Shown here: positions 56,337-64,000 of the stretch, piece after piece
Layout: the number at the start of each line of letters is the position of its first letter
Position numbering within the stretch: position 1 is the stretch's first letter
Origin: Burkholderiales bacterium
GTDB lineage: Bacteria; Pseudomonadota; Gammaproteobacteria; Burkholderiales; Burkholderiaceae_C
Direction of reading: 5' to 3'
NCBI GenBank assembly: GCA_017307865.1
Contig: JAFKGE010000016.1
Span: 62,001-126,000 of the forward strand
Length of the DNA stretch: 64,000 nt
Program-made: the position numbers and the translations under genes
Notes under the pieces: generated by a model
The model's database searches: none
Told to the model about the DNA's origin: nothing
Seen by the model: the letters and a program-made list of their open reading frames with translations, nothing else

Positions 56337-56960
56337 TCACGATGTCGCCCCAGCCGCCAGCGCCGACCACGCCATCCACGCCGCCGTCGCCACCAGCGCC
56401 AGCGCCATCGCGCGGTTGAACCACAGCAGGCGCCGGCCCTGCGCCAGCCAGCCGCGCAGCAGCGAGCCCACCAGCGCATAGGTGAAGTTGCTGGCCAGGC
56501 CGAACACCACCATCAGCAGCCCCGTCCAGCCCAGGCGCGCCAGCCAGTCGGGGTGGCCCAGCACCCAGCCGGCCAGCACCGTCAACGCCAGCAGCCAGAC
56601 CTTGACGTTGAGAAACTGCAGGCCCACGCCCTCGACGAAGCTCACGTCCAGCTGGCGCGCATCGGCCTGCCCCAGCGTGCCACTGCGCGCCAGGCGCGCG
56701 GCCAGCCACAGCATGTAGGCCACGCCCACGACCAGGATGCCCCAGCGCAGCCAGGGCAGCGCCAGCACCAGCGCGCCCAGGCCCGCGCCGCACAGCAGCA
56801 GCAGCACGATCCAGCCGGCCGGCACCGCACAGATGAAGTGCAGCGTGCCGCGCAGGCCCCGGTTGGCCGCCAGCGCCGTGGCCAGCGTGGTGTTGGGGCC
56901 GGGCGTGAAGGTGGCAGCGGCAAACAGCAGCAGCAGGGCAGAGAACTCGGCAGCAGACAT
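56337..56960 (-). CDS. LysE/RhtB-family amino acid exporter
   Basis: A 207-residue inner-membrane protein with about six hydrophobic segments. The N-terminus FAAATFTPGPNTTLATALAA carries the PGPN motif diagnostic of LysE/RhtB exporters. FLNVKVWLLALTVLAGW is the typical second half. First gene of the exporter-exporter-aminotransferase operon. Confidence 0.92.
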   Translation of the reverse strand: MSAAEFSALLLLFAAATFTPGPNTTLATALAANRGLRGTLHFICAVPAGWIVLLLLCGAGLGALVLALPWLRWGILVVGVAYMLWLAARLARSGTLGQADARQLDVSFVEGVGLQFLNVKVWLLALTVLAGWVLGHPDWLARLGWTGLLMVVFGLASNFTYALVGSLLRGWLAQGRRLLWFNRAMALALVATAAWMAWSALAAGATS

Positions 56961-57007
56961 GACGGCACTGTAGCGGCTGGCACGCCGAGCGCCGGCCGAG
57001 CACGCTG

Positions 57008-57088
57008 ATGCGCATCAACTTCGCCGGCACGCAGGAGGCGGCGTTCTGGCGGGTGTTCGAGCGCGCGCGGGATGGGGTTTTTAAATGA
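57008..57088 (+). pseudogene. possible gene remnant (3' end only)
   Basis: A short plus-strand frame ending TGA at 57086-57088 encodes MRINFAGTQEAAFWRVFERA followed by RDGVFK. The codon use is normal and RINFA resembles the C-terminus of fold-type I PLP enzymes. Only about 30 residues remain before upstream non-coding sequence. It is next to a family-1 repeat. It could equally be chance. Confidence 0.3.
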
Positions 57089-57146
57089 AATAGACCGACA
57101 TCGCCCGTCCATCAAGCGCGAGCAGCTATCAATTTCGATAGCAATC
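57085..57146 (-). repeat. family-1 dispersed 50-bp element, copy 10 (intergenic)
   Basis: On the minus strand: AATTGATAGCTGCTCGCGCT, TGATGGACGGGCGATGTCGG. Lies just after the gcdH stop. Confidence 0.85.
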
Positions 57147-57152
57147 GAATGC

Positions 57153-58334
57153 TCAGAACGCCGCCATCCCCGTAATGGCCCGCCCGATGATCAGCGCATG
57201 GATGTCATGCGTGCCCTCGTAGGTGTTCACGACCTCCAGGTTCACCAGGTGGCGCGCCACGCCGAACTCGTCGCTGATGCCGTTGCCGCCCATCATGTCG
57301 CGCGCCAGGCGGGCAATGTCCAGGCTCTTGCCGCAGCTGTTGCGCTTGATGATGGAAGTCAGCTCCACCGCCGGGCTGCCTTCGTCCTTCATCCGGCCCA
57401 GGCGCAGGCAGGCTTGCAGGCCCAGGCTGATTTCGGTCAGCATGTCGGCCAGCTTCTTCTGGATCAGCTGGTTGGCCGCCAGCGGCTTGCCGAACTGCTT
57501 GCGGTCGATGACGTACTGGCGAGCGCGGGCGTAGCAGTCTTCGGCGGCGCCCAGGGCGCCCCAGGCGATGCCGAAGCGCGCCGAGTTGAGGCAGGTGAAG
57601 GGGCCTTTCAAGCCGCGCACTTCGGGGAAGGCGTTTTCTTCGGGGCAGAAGACTTCGTCCATGACGATTTCGCCGGTGATGCTGGCGCGCAGACCGACCT
57701 TGCCGTGGATGGCGGGGGCGCTGAGGCCCTTGGCGCCCTTGTCCAGCACGAAGCCGCGGATGGCGCCTTCGTCGTCCTTGGCCCAGACGACGAAGACGTC
57801 GGCAATGGGGCTGTTGGAGATCCACATCTTGCTGCCGGAGAGCGAATAGCCGCCGGGCACCTTCTTGGCGCGGGTGATCATGCTGCCGGGGTCGGAGCCA
57901 TGGTTGGGCTCGGTCAGGCCGAAGCAGCCGATCCATTCACCGGTGGCCAGCTTGGGCAGGTACTTTTGCTTGGTGGCTTCGTTGCCAAACTCATTGATGG
58001 GCACCATGACCAGGGAGGACTGCACGCTCATCATGGAGCGGTAGCCCGAGTCGACGCGCTCGACTTCGCGCGCGATCAGGCCGTAGCTGACGTAGCCCAG
58101 GCCGGCGCCGCCGAAGCGCTCGGGGATGGTGGGGCCGAGCAGACCGAGTTCGCCCATTTCGCGGAAGATGGCCGGGTCGGTTTTTTCGTGACGAAAGGCT
58201 TCTTGCACGCGCGGCAACAGCTTGTCCTGGCAATAGGCGGCAGCGGCCTCTTGCACGGCACGCTCGTCGGCGGTGAGTTGGTCATGCAGCGCAAACGGGT
58301 CTTGCCAGCTGAAGGGGGTCTTGGGTTTGGACAT
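57153..58334 (-). CDS. gcdH: glutaryl-CoA dehydrogenase
   Basis: A 393-residue FAD enzyme that oxidises and decarboxylates glutaryl-CoA to crotonyl-CoA, in lysine, tryptophan and aromatic degradation. Start is the ATG 58332-58334 ([16 protein letters not shown]). [30 protein letters not shown] and [20 protein letters not shown] are diagnostic of GCDH, with base Glu373 in YEGTHD. It follows the CoA-ligase cluster on the same strand after repeat copy D, so it may share that pathway or be independent. Crotonyl-CoA could then be handled by 3-hydroxybutyryl-CoA dehydrogenase at 51240. Confidence 0.95.
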   Translation of the reverse strand: MSKPKTPFSWQDPFALHDQLTADERAVQEAAAAYCQDKLLPRVQEAFRHEKTDPAIFREMGELGLLGPTIPERFGGAGLGYVSYGLIAREVERVDSGYRSMMSVQSSLVMVPINEFGNEATKQKYLPKLATGEWIGCFGLTEPNHGSDPGSMITRAKKVPGGYSLSGSKMWISNSPIADVFVVWAKDDEGAIRGFVLDKGAKGLSAPAIHGKVGLRASITGEIVMDEVFCPEENAFPEVRGLKGPFTCLNSARFGIAWGALGAAEDCYARARQYVIDRKQFGKPLAANQLIQKKLADMLTEISLGLQACLRLGRMKDEGSPAVELTSIIKRNSCGKSLDIARLARDMMGGNGISDEFGVARHLVNLEVVNTYEGTHDIHALIIGRAITGMAAF

Positions 58335-58382
58335 GGGGGCTCCTGGGGTGGAATCGATGGGTGGGACTGTGGAAGGGTTTCT

Positions 58383-58565
58383 AACAGCCGAACGCAGAGG
58401 ACGCAAAGGAATCGCAAAGGGCGCAAAAAAGACAATGAAAAATACTTTGATTTTTATAGCTGCCAGCGCTTTCTACACAAAGGCTACAGCCGTATTTCAT
58501 AAAATTTTTGTATTCTTCTGCGTCCTCTGCGTATTCTTTGCGTCCTCTGCGTTCGGCTGTTCGGG
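58383..58565. repeat. family-2 inverted-arm element, copy D, with nested family-1 element
   Basis: Left arm from 58383 (AACAGCCGAACGCAGAGGAC), right arm ending CCTCTGCGTTCGGCTGTT at 58562. One GTTCGGCT unit. The loop (58440-58515) contains a family-1 element at 58446-58505. It lies between gcdH and the RidA gene. Confidence 0.9.
58446..58505 (+). repeat. family-1 dispersed 50-bp element, copy 11 (nested in copy D)
   Basis: TTTTTATAGCTGCCAGCGCT followed by TTCTACACAAAGGCTACAGC. It sits inside the loop of the family-2 element, showing that the two families can combine. Confidence 0.8.
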
Positions 58566-58577
58566 GTTTTGAGGTCG

Positions 58578-58976
58578 TCAGTCGGGAATGACCGCAGTCA
58601 CTTCGATCTCCACCTTGGCACGCGCTTCCATCAGCGCCGCCACCTGCACGCAGGTCATGGCCGGAAAGTTCTTGCCCATCACGTCACGATACACGCCGCC
58701 CAGTTCCTTCAGGCGGCTGTTGTATTCCACGCGGTCGATCACGTACCAGGTCATGCGCACCATGTGCTCGGGGCCGGCGCCGGCTTCCTTCAGCACGGCG
58801 GCGACGTTGCGCAGTGCCTGGTGCACCTGCTCGATGAAGTCGTCGGTGTCGAACTGCTGCTGCGCGTTCCAGCCGATCTGGCCGCCGACGTAGACCTGCG
58901 TGCCGCGCGCGGCGATGCCGTTGGCGTAGCCCTTGGCGGGCGCCCAGCCGGGAGGTTGAAGGTGCCGGATGCTCAT
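58578..58976 (-). CDS. RidA/YjgF family protein
   Basis: A 132-residue RidA-superfamily protein. Members deaminate reactive enamines/imines or act in aminated-aromatic pathways. QPPGWAPAKGYANGIAARG, VGGQIGWNAQQQF and FPAMTCVQVAALMEARAKVEIE fit, but the Arg typical of true imine deaminases (around position 105) is replaced (FPAMTCVQV lacks the usual RSxVxV), suggesting another subgroup. The start overlaps the CoA ligase stop as ATGA, so it belongs to that operon. Confidence 0.9.
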   Translation of the reverse strand: MSIRHLQPPGWAPAKGYANGIAARGTQVYVGGQIGWNAQQQFDTDDFIEQVHQALRNVAAVLKEAGAGPEHMVRMTWYVIDRVEYNSRLKELGGVYRDVMGKNFPAMTCVQVAALMEARAKVEIEVTAVIPD

Positions 58977-60595
58977 GTTTGCTGCCTCAGCTTGAAGCGC
59001 TGCAGCTTGCCCGTTTCGGTGCGCGGCAGCACGGTGACGAACTCGACCTCGCGCGGATACTTGTAGGGCGCGATGTGCTTCTTGACGTAGTCCTGCAGCG
59101 CCTCGGCCATGGCCTCGTTGGCGCTGTGGCCGCCGCGCAGCACGACGAAGGCCTTGATGATCATGCCGCGCACCTCGTCGGCCTTGCCGACCACGCCGCA
59201 CTCGGCCACCGCGGGGTGCGTCAGCAGACAGTCCTCGACCTCGGGCGCGCCGACGTTGTAGCCGGCGGTGATGATCATGTCGTCGTCGCGCGCCTGGTAG
59301 TGAAAGTACCCGTCCTCGTCCTGCGTGAAGGCGTCGCCCGGGTGGTTCCAGCCCTTGGACACGTAGTGCGTCTGCCGCGCGTCGTCCATGTAGCGGCAGC
59401 CGGTGGGGCCGATCATGGCCAGGCGCCCCACGGTGCCGCGCGGCACCTCGTTGTCGTTCTCATCGACCACCTTGGCCTGGTAGCCGGGCACCACCTTGCC
59501 GATGCTGCCGGCGCGCACGTCGGCGCCGGCGGCCGAGATGTAGATGTGAAACACCTCGGTGCCGCCGATGCCATCCAGCATCTCGATACCGGTGGCTTCC
59601 TTCCAGAGCTGGCGCGTGGCGTCCGGCAGGGCCTCGCCGGCACTGACGCAGATGCGCAGGCTGGGAATGCCCAGCGCCTTGGCGTAGGGCGCCATCTGGC
59701 GGTAGAAGGTGGGCGCGGTGTAGCAGATGGTGATGCCGTTGTCGCGCATCTTGCGCACCATGGTCTCGGGGCTGAAGCGCACGTCGGGGTAGTACACCGA
59801 GGCGCCCGCCGCCATCGGAAACAGCAGCAAGCCGCCCAGCCCGAAGGTGAAGGCCAGCGGCGGCGAGCCGGTGACCACGTCGTCGGGCGTGGCCTGCAGC
59901 ACCGAGCGCGGCCAGGCGTTGCAGGCCGCCAGCACGTCGCGGTGCGAGGTGATCACGGCCTTGGGCACGCCGGTGGTGCCACTGGTGAAGGCCAGCAGGG
60001 CCACGTCGTCGGCCGCGGTGGCGCAGCCGGCCCAGTCGGCCGCGCGACGGGCGGCGCGCGCTTCCATGCCGTCGGGCCGCTTGGCGTCACCAAACACCAG
60101 GATCGGCAGCAGCGCCTTGGCGTCCTGCGCGGCGGGCACCATCTCGGCCAGCAGCGCGACGTCGCAAATGGCCAGCGCCGGGCGCGCCTTGTCGATGACC
60201 TTGCCCAGCTCGACCGCGCGCAGCAGCGGCATGGTGGCGACGGCGATCAGCCCGGCCTTGACCACGCCCAACCAGGCCAGCGCCATGCCGATCGAATTGC
60301 CGCCGCGCAACAGCACGCGGTTGCCGGGCTCGAGCTTGAAGTCCTTGATCAGCATCTCGGCGATGCGATTGACCTGGGCATTCGCCTCGGCGTAGGTGTA
60401 GGTCTCGCCCGGCGAGCGCAGCATCAGGCGGTTGTCCCAGCCGTTGCGGTGCGCGGCGTCGAACAAATGGGTCGCCACGTTGGCCTGGTCGGGGATCCGC
60501 AGCTCGGGCAGGTCGTAGCGAAACTCGGGCCACTGCTCGCGCGGCGGCAGGCGGTCGCGCACGAAGGAATCGGTTTGGGCGGACGGTGTGCTCAT
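58973..60595 (-). CDS. benzoate / 2-aminobenzoate-type CoA ligase
   Basis: A 540-residue AMP-forming ligase of the benzoate-CoA ligase group. FTSGTTGVPKAVITSHRDV, SPPLAFTFGLGGLLLFPMAAG, DGIGGTEVFHIYISA and TAGYNVGAPEVEDCLLTHPAV are features of aryl-CoA ligases, and LPRTETGKLQRFKLR provides the late Lys. I favour 2-aminobenzoate (anthranilate) as substrate by resemblance to AbmG and by the operon (RidA, dehydrogenase, hydratase, MarR, SDR). Other aromatic acids remain possible. Start and stop both overlap neighbours by 4 bases. Confidence 0.86.
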   Translation of the reverse strand: MSTPSAQTDSFVRDRLPPREQWPEFRYDLPELRIPDQANVATHLFDAAHRNGWDNRLMLRSPGETYTYAEANAQVNRIAEMLIKDFKLEPGNRVLLRGGNSIGMALAWLGVVKAGLIAVATMPLLRAVELGKVIDKARPALAICDVALLAEMVPAAQDAKALLPILVFGDAKRPDGMEARAARRAADWAGCATAADDVALLAFTSGTTGVPKAVITSHRDVLAACNAWPRSVLQATPDDVVTGSPPLAFTFGLGGLLLFPMAAGASVYYPDVRFSPETMVRKMRDNGITICYTAPTFYRQMAPYAKALGIPSLRICVSAGEALPDATRQLWKEATGIEMLDGIGGTEVFHIYISAAGADVRAGSIGKVVPGYQAKVVDENDNEVPRGTVGRLAMIGPTGCRYMDDARQTHYVSKGWNHPGDAFTQDEDGYFHYQARDDDMIITAGYNVGAPEVEDCLLTHPAVAECGVVGKADEVRGMIIKAFVVLRGGHSANEAMAEALQDYVKKHIAPYKYPREVEFVTVLPRTETGKLQRFKLRQQT

Positions 60596-61821
60596 GATTG
60601 GGCCTCCTGCAAGACAGCCTTGCCGATGATGAGTTGCTGCACTTCGGTGGCGCCCTCGTAGATGCGCAGCGCACGGATGTCGCGGTACAGCGACTCGATC
60701 TTGCTGCCCACCATCACGCCCAGGCCGCCGTGCATCTGCAGCGCCATGTCGATCACACGCTGGGCGTTTTCGGTGGCGCACATCTTGGCCATGGCAGCGG
60801 CGACGCTGCGCTCCTTGGCGCTGCCTTGCGCGGTGTCGCGCATCCATGCGGCGCGGTAGGTCAACAGCGCGCCGGCGTCGATCAGCGCGGCCATCTCGCC
60901 CAGCCTGGCCTGCGTCAACTGGAAGTCGGCCAGCGTCTGGTTGAACATGCGGCGGCGCTGCGCATGATGGATGGCCTCGGCCAGCGCGCGCCGCGCCATG
61001 CCCAGCGCGGCGCCGGCCACGCTGGCGCGAAAGATGTCCAGCGTCTGCATGGCCAGCTTGAAGCCGGCGTTCAGTTCACCCAGCATCTGGTCGGCCTGCA
61101 CGCGGCAGCGCGTGAAGGTCAGCGTGGCCAGCGGGTGCGGCGCCATCACGGAGATGTGGGTCGAATCGTCCAGGCCTTCGCTGCCGCGGTCGACCACGAA
61201 GGCGCTGATGCCGCGGCTGCCGCCGTCGGGATCGGTCTTGGCGAACACGCAGTAGAAGTCGGCCATGCCGCCGTTGCTGATCCAGGTTTTCTGGCCATCG
61301 AGAAAAAACGAACCGTCCTTTTCCTGCATGGCGCAGTCGGGGCGCGCGGCGCTAGCTATCAATTTCATGGCTGCCACGTCCGAGCCCGCGTCCGGCTCGG
61401 ACAGGGCGAAGGCGGCGATCTTGCGGCCGCTGGCCACGTCGGGCAGGTAGGCGCGGCGCACGGCGGTGCTGCCGCCCAGCGAAATCGCTCCGCTGCCCAG
61501 GCCCTGCATGGCCAGGGCGAAGTCGGCCAGCGGCGAATAAAAGGCCAGCGTCTCGCGCAGCACCACCAAGGCGCGCGAATCGAGCTGCGGCAGCGCGCCG
61601 CCGAACTCGCCCGGCACGCAGTACTTCAGCCAGCCGCCCTCGCCCAGGCGGCGCACCCAGTCGCGGCAGGCCGCGCGGTCGTCGGCCTCGTCGACGCCCT
61701 GGGCGTTGGCCCAGTCGGGCAGGCGCGCGGCGATGTGCCGGTGCGCCTCGTCGAAGAACGGCAACGCCAGGTGGCCGGCGTTCGGCCGCAATGTTGTGGG
61801 TTGCATCACACCATGGCTCAT
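60592..61821 (-). CDS. acyl-CoA dehydrogenase of the aryl-CoA cluster
   Basis: A 409-residue FAD enzyme. The start at 61819-61821 ([14 protein letters not shown]) has GGTGGCGCA before it. [18 protein letters not shown] is the FAD motif and Glu389 in [18 protein letters not shown] is the medium-chain-type base. Only a truncated copy of the dispersed element is present, giving KLIASAA at residues 151-158 just after the FAD motif. The stop overlaps the CoA ligase start by 4 bases. Substrate probably a non-aromatic intermediate of ring degradation. Confidence 0.9.
   Translation of the reverse strand: MSHGVMQPTTLRPNAGHLALPFFDEAHRHIAARLPDWANAQGVDEADDRAACRDWVRRLGEGGWLKYCVPGEFGGALPQLDSRALVVLRETLAFYSPLADFALAMQGLGSGAISLGGSTAVRRAYLPDVASGRKIAAFALSEPDAGSDVAAMKLIASAARPDCAMQEKDGSFFLDGQKTWISNGGMADFYCVFAKTDPDGGSRGISAFVVDRGSEGLDDSTHISVMAPHPLATLTFTRCRVQADQMLGELNAGFKLAMQTLDIFRASVAGAALGMARRALAEAIHHAQRRRMFNQTLADFQLTQARLGEMAALIDAGALLTYRAAWMRDTAQGSAKERSVAAAMAKMCATENAQRVIDMALQMHGGLGVMVGSKIESLYRDIRALRIYEGATEVQQLIIGKAVLQEAQS
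61348..61371 (-). repeat. family-1 dispersed element, copy 12 (half element inside acyl-CoA dehydrogenase gene)
   Basis: On the minus strand: ATGAAATTGATAGCTAGCGC. Only the first half of the consensus matches; the rest is host-like. Read in the same sense frame as copy 2 (ATA GCT AGC GCC). Confidence 0.5.
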
Positions 61822-61885
61822 TGCGCCACCTCGCACGTTCGGTCTGCCAGCGCATCCGCATCGAAGAAACCGTCGGCTGCGGAGC

Positions 61886-61945
61886 AAGCCGTGCGCGGGC
61901 ACCCGTGGCCGGGGTTTCCCCGGCCACTGGGTGCGCCCCCTCGTA
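61886..61945. repeat. strong hairpin in the gap between acyl-CoA dehydrogenase and hydratase genes
   Basis: GTGGCCGGGG (61905-61914) and CCCCGGCCAC (61918-61927) form a perfect 10-bp stem around TTT, extended imperfectly by GGGCACCC / GGGTGCGCCC. CCCCCTCGTAGGGGGG follows at 61936-61951 as a second hairpin. The 181-base gap holds no gene. It may be a dispersed repeat and may attenuate the downstream genes. Confidence 0.7.
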
Positions 61946-62002
61946 GGGGGGAGGCGAAACAACGCGCAGCGTGTGGAGTCTGGGGGTGGACCATGACTCT
62001 CA

Positions 62003-62860
62003 TCAATCGCCTCCGAACACCGGCTTTTGGCGCGCGGCAAAAGCCTCGTAGGCGCGGCGGAAGTCGTGCGTCTGCATGCAGATGGCCTGCGCCTGAGCCT
62101 CGGCCTCGATGGCCTGCTCGATGGTCATGGCCCATTCCTGCTGCAGCATGGTCTTGGTCATGGCGTGGCCGAAGGTGGGACCGGCGGCCAGTTCGGCGGC
62201 GATCGACTGCGCCACGACCAGCAGTTCGCTGCCGTCGTGCAGGGCGTTGAAAAAGCCCCAGGCCAGGCCTTCTTGCGCGGTCATGGCGCGGCCGGTGAAC
62301 AGCAGCTCGCTGGCGCGGCCCTGGCCGATCACGCGCGGCAGCAGCGCGCAGGCGCCCATGTCGGCGCCCGCGAGGCCCACGCGGGTGAACAGGAAGGCGG
62401 TGCGCGTCGTCTCGCTGCCATAGCGCAGGTCGCAGGCCAGGGCCATCATGGCGCCGGCACCGGCGCACGTGCCGTCGATGGCGCCGATGACCGGCTGCGG
62501 GCAGTTGCGCATGGCCTTCACCAGGTCGCCCGTCATGCGCGTGAACTCCAGCAGCTCGGGCATGCTCATCTTGGTCAGCGGGCCGATGATGTCGTGCACG
62601 TCGCCGCCGGAGCTGAAGTTGCCGCCCTCACCCGTCAGCACCACGGCCTTCACGTCGGTGGCGTAGCGCAGGCCGTTGAAGAGGTCGCGCAGCTCGGCGT
62701 AGCTGTCGAAGGTGAGCGGGTTCTTGCGCTCGGGGCGGTTCAGCGTGACGGTGGCCACGCCGGTCGTGTCGTAGTCCCACTTGAAGTGCCGGGCCTGGTA
62801 GGAGGCGCGGGCGTCGAACTGCGCGTGCATGGGATTGGTGGCGCCAATGTAGTGTTTCAT
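62003..62860 (-). CDS. enoyl-CoA hydratase family protein of the aryl-CoA cluster
   Basis: A 285-residue crotonase-fold enzyme. [14 protein letters not shown] and [20 protein letters not shown] form the oxyanion hole, followed by [19 protein letters not shown], in which the second-Glu position is Ala/Asp. This pattern departs from standard enoyl-CoA hydratase and resembles crotonases in aromatic-CoA pathways. It starts where MarR ends (4-base overlap). Ends 182 bases before the dehydrogenase start, with hairpins between. Confidence 0.9.
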   Translation of the reverse strand: MKHYIGATNPMHAQFDARASYQARHFKWDYDTTGVATVTLNRPERKNPLTFDSYAELRDLFNGLRYATDVKAVVLTGEGGNFSSGGDVHDIIGPLTKMSMPELLEFTRMTGDLVKAMRNCPQPVIGAIDGTCAGAGAMMALACDLRYGSETTRTAFLFTRVGLAGADMGACALLPRVIGQGRASELLFTGRAMTAQEGLAWGFFNALHDGSELLVVAQSIAAELAAGPTFGHAMTKTMLQQEWAMTIEQAIEAEAQAQAICMQTHDFRRAYEAFAARQKPVFGGD

Positions 62861-63321
62861 ACGGTCTCCTGGAAAGATGCCTTGACCTTGCCCAGCAGCT
62901 CGTGCAGGGCGCGAATGTCTTCAGCGCTCAGGGCGCCGAAGGCGTCCACGACCCAGCTCTCGTGCGCCTGGGCCATGCTGTTGAACAGACGCCGGCCGCG
63001 CGGCGTCAGGCGCACGCGGTAGGCACGGCGGTCGCCCGCAACCTCGACGCGCTCGACCAGGCCTTCGGCCGCCAGCTGGTCGGTGATGCCGGTGACGTTG
63101 CCGCCGGTCACCATCATGCGGCGCGACAGCTCGTTCATGCGCAGGCCGTCGGGCGCGCGCTCCAGCTGGGCCATCAGGTCGAAGCGCGGCAGCGTGGTCT
63201 CGAAGCGCGTGCGCAACTCGGTGCGCAGCTGCTTTTCGATCAGTTGCGCGCAGGTGAGCAGGCGCAGCCACAGGCGCAGCTCGTCGGGGTGTTCGGCATG
63301 GGCGCGGGCTTCGAGATCCAT
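62857..63321 (-). CDS. MarR family regulator
   Basis: A 154-residue winged-helix regulator. [44 protein letters not shown] contains the recognition helix, and [22 protein letters not shown] the wing. MarR proteins in aryl-CoA pathways often respond to the CoA ester. Stop overlaps the hydratase start as ATGA; it lies 16 bases downstream of the SDR gene, so it is embedded in the operon it probably controls. Confidence 0.92.
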   Translation of the reverse strand: MDLEARAHAEHPDELRLWLRLLTCAQLIEKQLRTELRTRFETTLPRFDLMAQLERAPDGLRMNELSRRMMVTGGNVTGITDQLAAEGLVERVEVAGDRRAYRVRLTPRGRRLFNSMAQAHESWVVDAFGALSAEDIRALHELLGKVKASFQETV

Positions 63322-63337
63322 CGCATCGATCCTTGGG

Positions 63338-64000
63338 TTACATCACTTCGCCGCCGCTGACCGAAAGCGCCTGGCCGGTGACGGCGCCGCTGCCCGCCTG
63401 GCACAGCCACAGCACGGCCGCCGCCACCTCGGCGGGCTGCACCAGCCGCTTTTGCGGGTTGCCGGCGGCCAGCTCGGCACGCGCCTGGGCCTCGCTGCGG
63501 CCGGTCTTGGCGACGATGTTGGCGATGCTGTCCTTGAGCAAATCGGTTTCGGTGAAGCCGGGACACACGGCGTTGACGGTGACGCCCTTGGTCGCGCATT
63601 CGAGCGCCAGCGCGCGCGTGAGGCCCAGCACGCCGTGCTTGGCCGCGCAATAGGCGCTGACGTAGGCATAGCCGCGCTGCGCCGCCGTGCTGGCGACGTT
63701 GACCACGCGACCCCAGCCGGCCGCCAGCATGCCCGGCAGCGCGGCCTGGGTGCAGACCATGGTGCCCGTCAGGTTGACCGCCAGCATCTGCTGCCACAGG
63801 GCCAAATCCATCTTCATGAACGGCGCGCTGTGCGCCTGGCCGGCGTTGTTGACGAGGGTGTCGATGGCGCCGAAGCCGGTGCCGGCCTCGGCGAACGCCC
63901 GCGCCACCGCCGGCGCATCGGCCACGTCGGCGGCCACGGCCTGCAGGCGGGTGGCGGCCTCGGCGTTGCCGGCCAGCGCCGCCAGGCGCTCGGCGGCCAC
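63338..64000 (-). CDS. SDR family oxidoreductase, 5' end beyond the window
   Basis: The last 220 residues of a short-chain dehydrogenase are visible; the N-terminal nucleotide-binding segment lies past the right edge. LVNNAGQAHSAPF, RVVNVASTAAQRGYAYVSAYCAAKHG with the intact Tyr/Lys pair and VTVNAVCPGFTETDLL are canonical. It resembles 3-hydroxyacyl-CoA/3-hydroxybutyrate dehydrogenases of aromatic clusters. First visible gene of the aryl-CoA operon. Confidence 0.9.
   Translation of the reverse strand: MAAERLAALAGNAEAATRLQAVAADVADAPAVARAFAEAGTGFGAIDTLVNNAGQAHSAPFMKMDLALWQQMLAVNLTGTMVCTQAALPGMLAAGWGRVVNVASTAAQRGYAYVSAYCAAKHGVLGLTRALALECATKGVTVNAVCPGFTETDLLKDSIANIVAKTGRSEAQARAELAAGNPQKRLVQPAEVAAAVLWLCQAGSGAVTGQALSVSGGEVM

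Overview
The window is high-GC, densely packed betaproteobacterial DNA with short intergenic gaps, no rRNA, tRNA, CRISPR, phage or insertion-sequence genes. Gene content and two dispersed repeat families point to the family Comamonadaceae (relatives of Acidovorax, Ottowia and Diaphorobacter). The genus is an inference. Acyl-CoA metabolism dominates: six AMP-dependent or CoA-linked ligase/carboxylase genes, four acyl-CoA dehydrogenases, several hydratases and hydroxyacyl-CoA dehydrogenases, a thiolase and a fused B12-dependent mutase.

Layout. 0-9.5 kb: acyl-CoA-binding protein, an HExxH lipoprotein, two amidohydrolase/peptidase genes, type III pantothenate kinase (coaX), a BON-LysM protein, a Pro/Ala-linked lipoprotein lipase, an amidase and an MBL-rhodanese persulfide dioxygenase type enzyme. 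9.5-19.8 kb: a perfect 20-bp palindrome in front of PPK2 and fused isobutyryl-CoA mutase (icmF), then an acyl-CoA synthetase, gamma-glutamyltransferase, a DUF454 membrane protein and AMP nucleosidase. 19.8-31 kb: a minus-strand beta-oxidation group (FadJ-like, thiolase, enoyl-CoA hydratase) divergent from a translationally coupled livHMGF ABC operon that carries a long-chain acyl-CoA ligase and its binding protein. 31-41 kb: a TetR-led minus-strand cluster (SDR, carboxyltransferase, AtuD-like acyl-CoA dehydrogenase, biotin carboxylase, second dehydrogenase, acyl-CoA ligase) with the composition of an acyclic-terpenoid/branched-acyl (atu-like) pathway. 41-57 kb: psd, FAH-family hydrolase, NodIJ-type ABC exporter, a HpaB/AbfD-fold flavoenzyme with its own TetR, a split-barrel/GAF/hemerythrin group, GMC oxidoreductase, 3-hydroxybutyryl-CoA dehydrogenase, DoxX, CbiX, PhzF, an aminotransferase and two exporters. 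57-64 kb: glutaryl-CoA dehydrogenase, then RidA, an anthranilate/benzoate-type CoA ligase, acyl-CoA dehydrogenase, enoyl-CoA hydratase, MarR and a truncated SDR. This last group resembles the CoA-dependent 2-aminobenzoate (abm) cluster of Azoarcus, but its ring-attacking enzyme is not in the window.

The most unusual feature is repetitive rather than genic. (1) A short element of about 50 bp with core ATAGCTGCTnGCGCTTG occurs at least twelve times. Six copies lie inside conserved enzyme genes, always in frame. Four unrelated proteins read it in the same antisense frame, giving a common peptide of the form VAxxxQx(P/Q)xA(I/T/M); two others read the sense frame. This behaves like the protein-inserting palindromic elements of Rickettsia. 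(2) A larger inverted-arm element (arms about 45 bp, core CGCAGAGGACGCAAAGGA) occurs four times, each time between co-directional acyl-CoA genes, with a variable number of GTTCGGCT tandem units on one side. One copy carries an element of family 1 in its loop. (3) A 36-bp near-perfect palindrome in front of the TetR cluster and a related 28-bp palindrome in front of the thiolase share the core AGCAATTGCT, suggesting one regulon spanning both regions.
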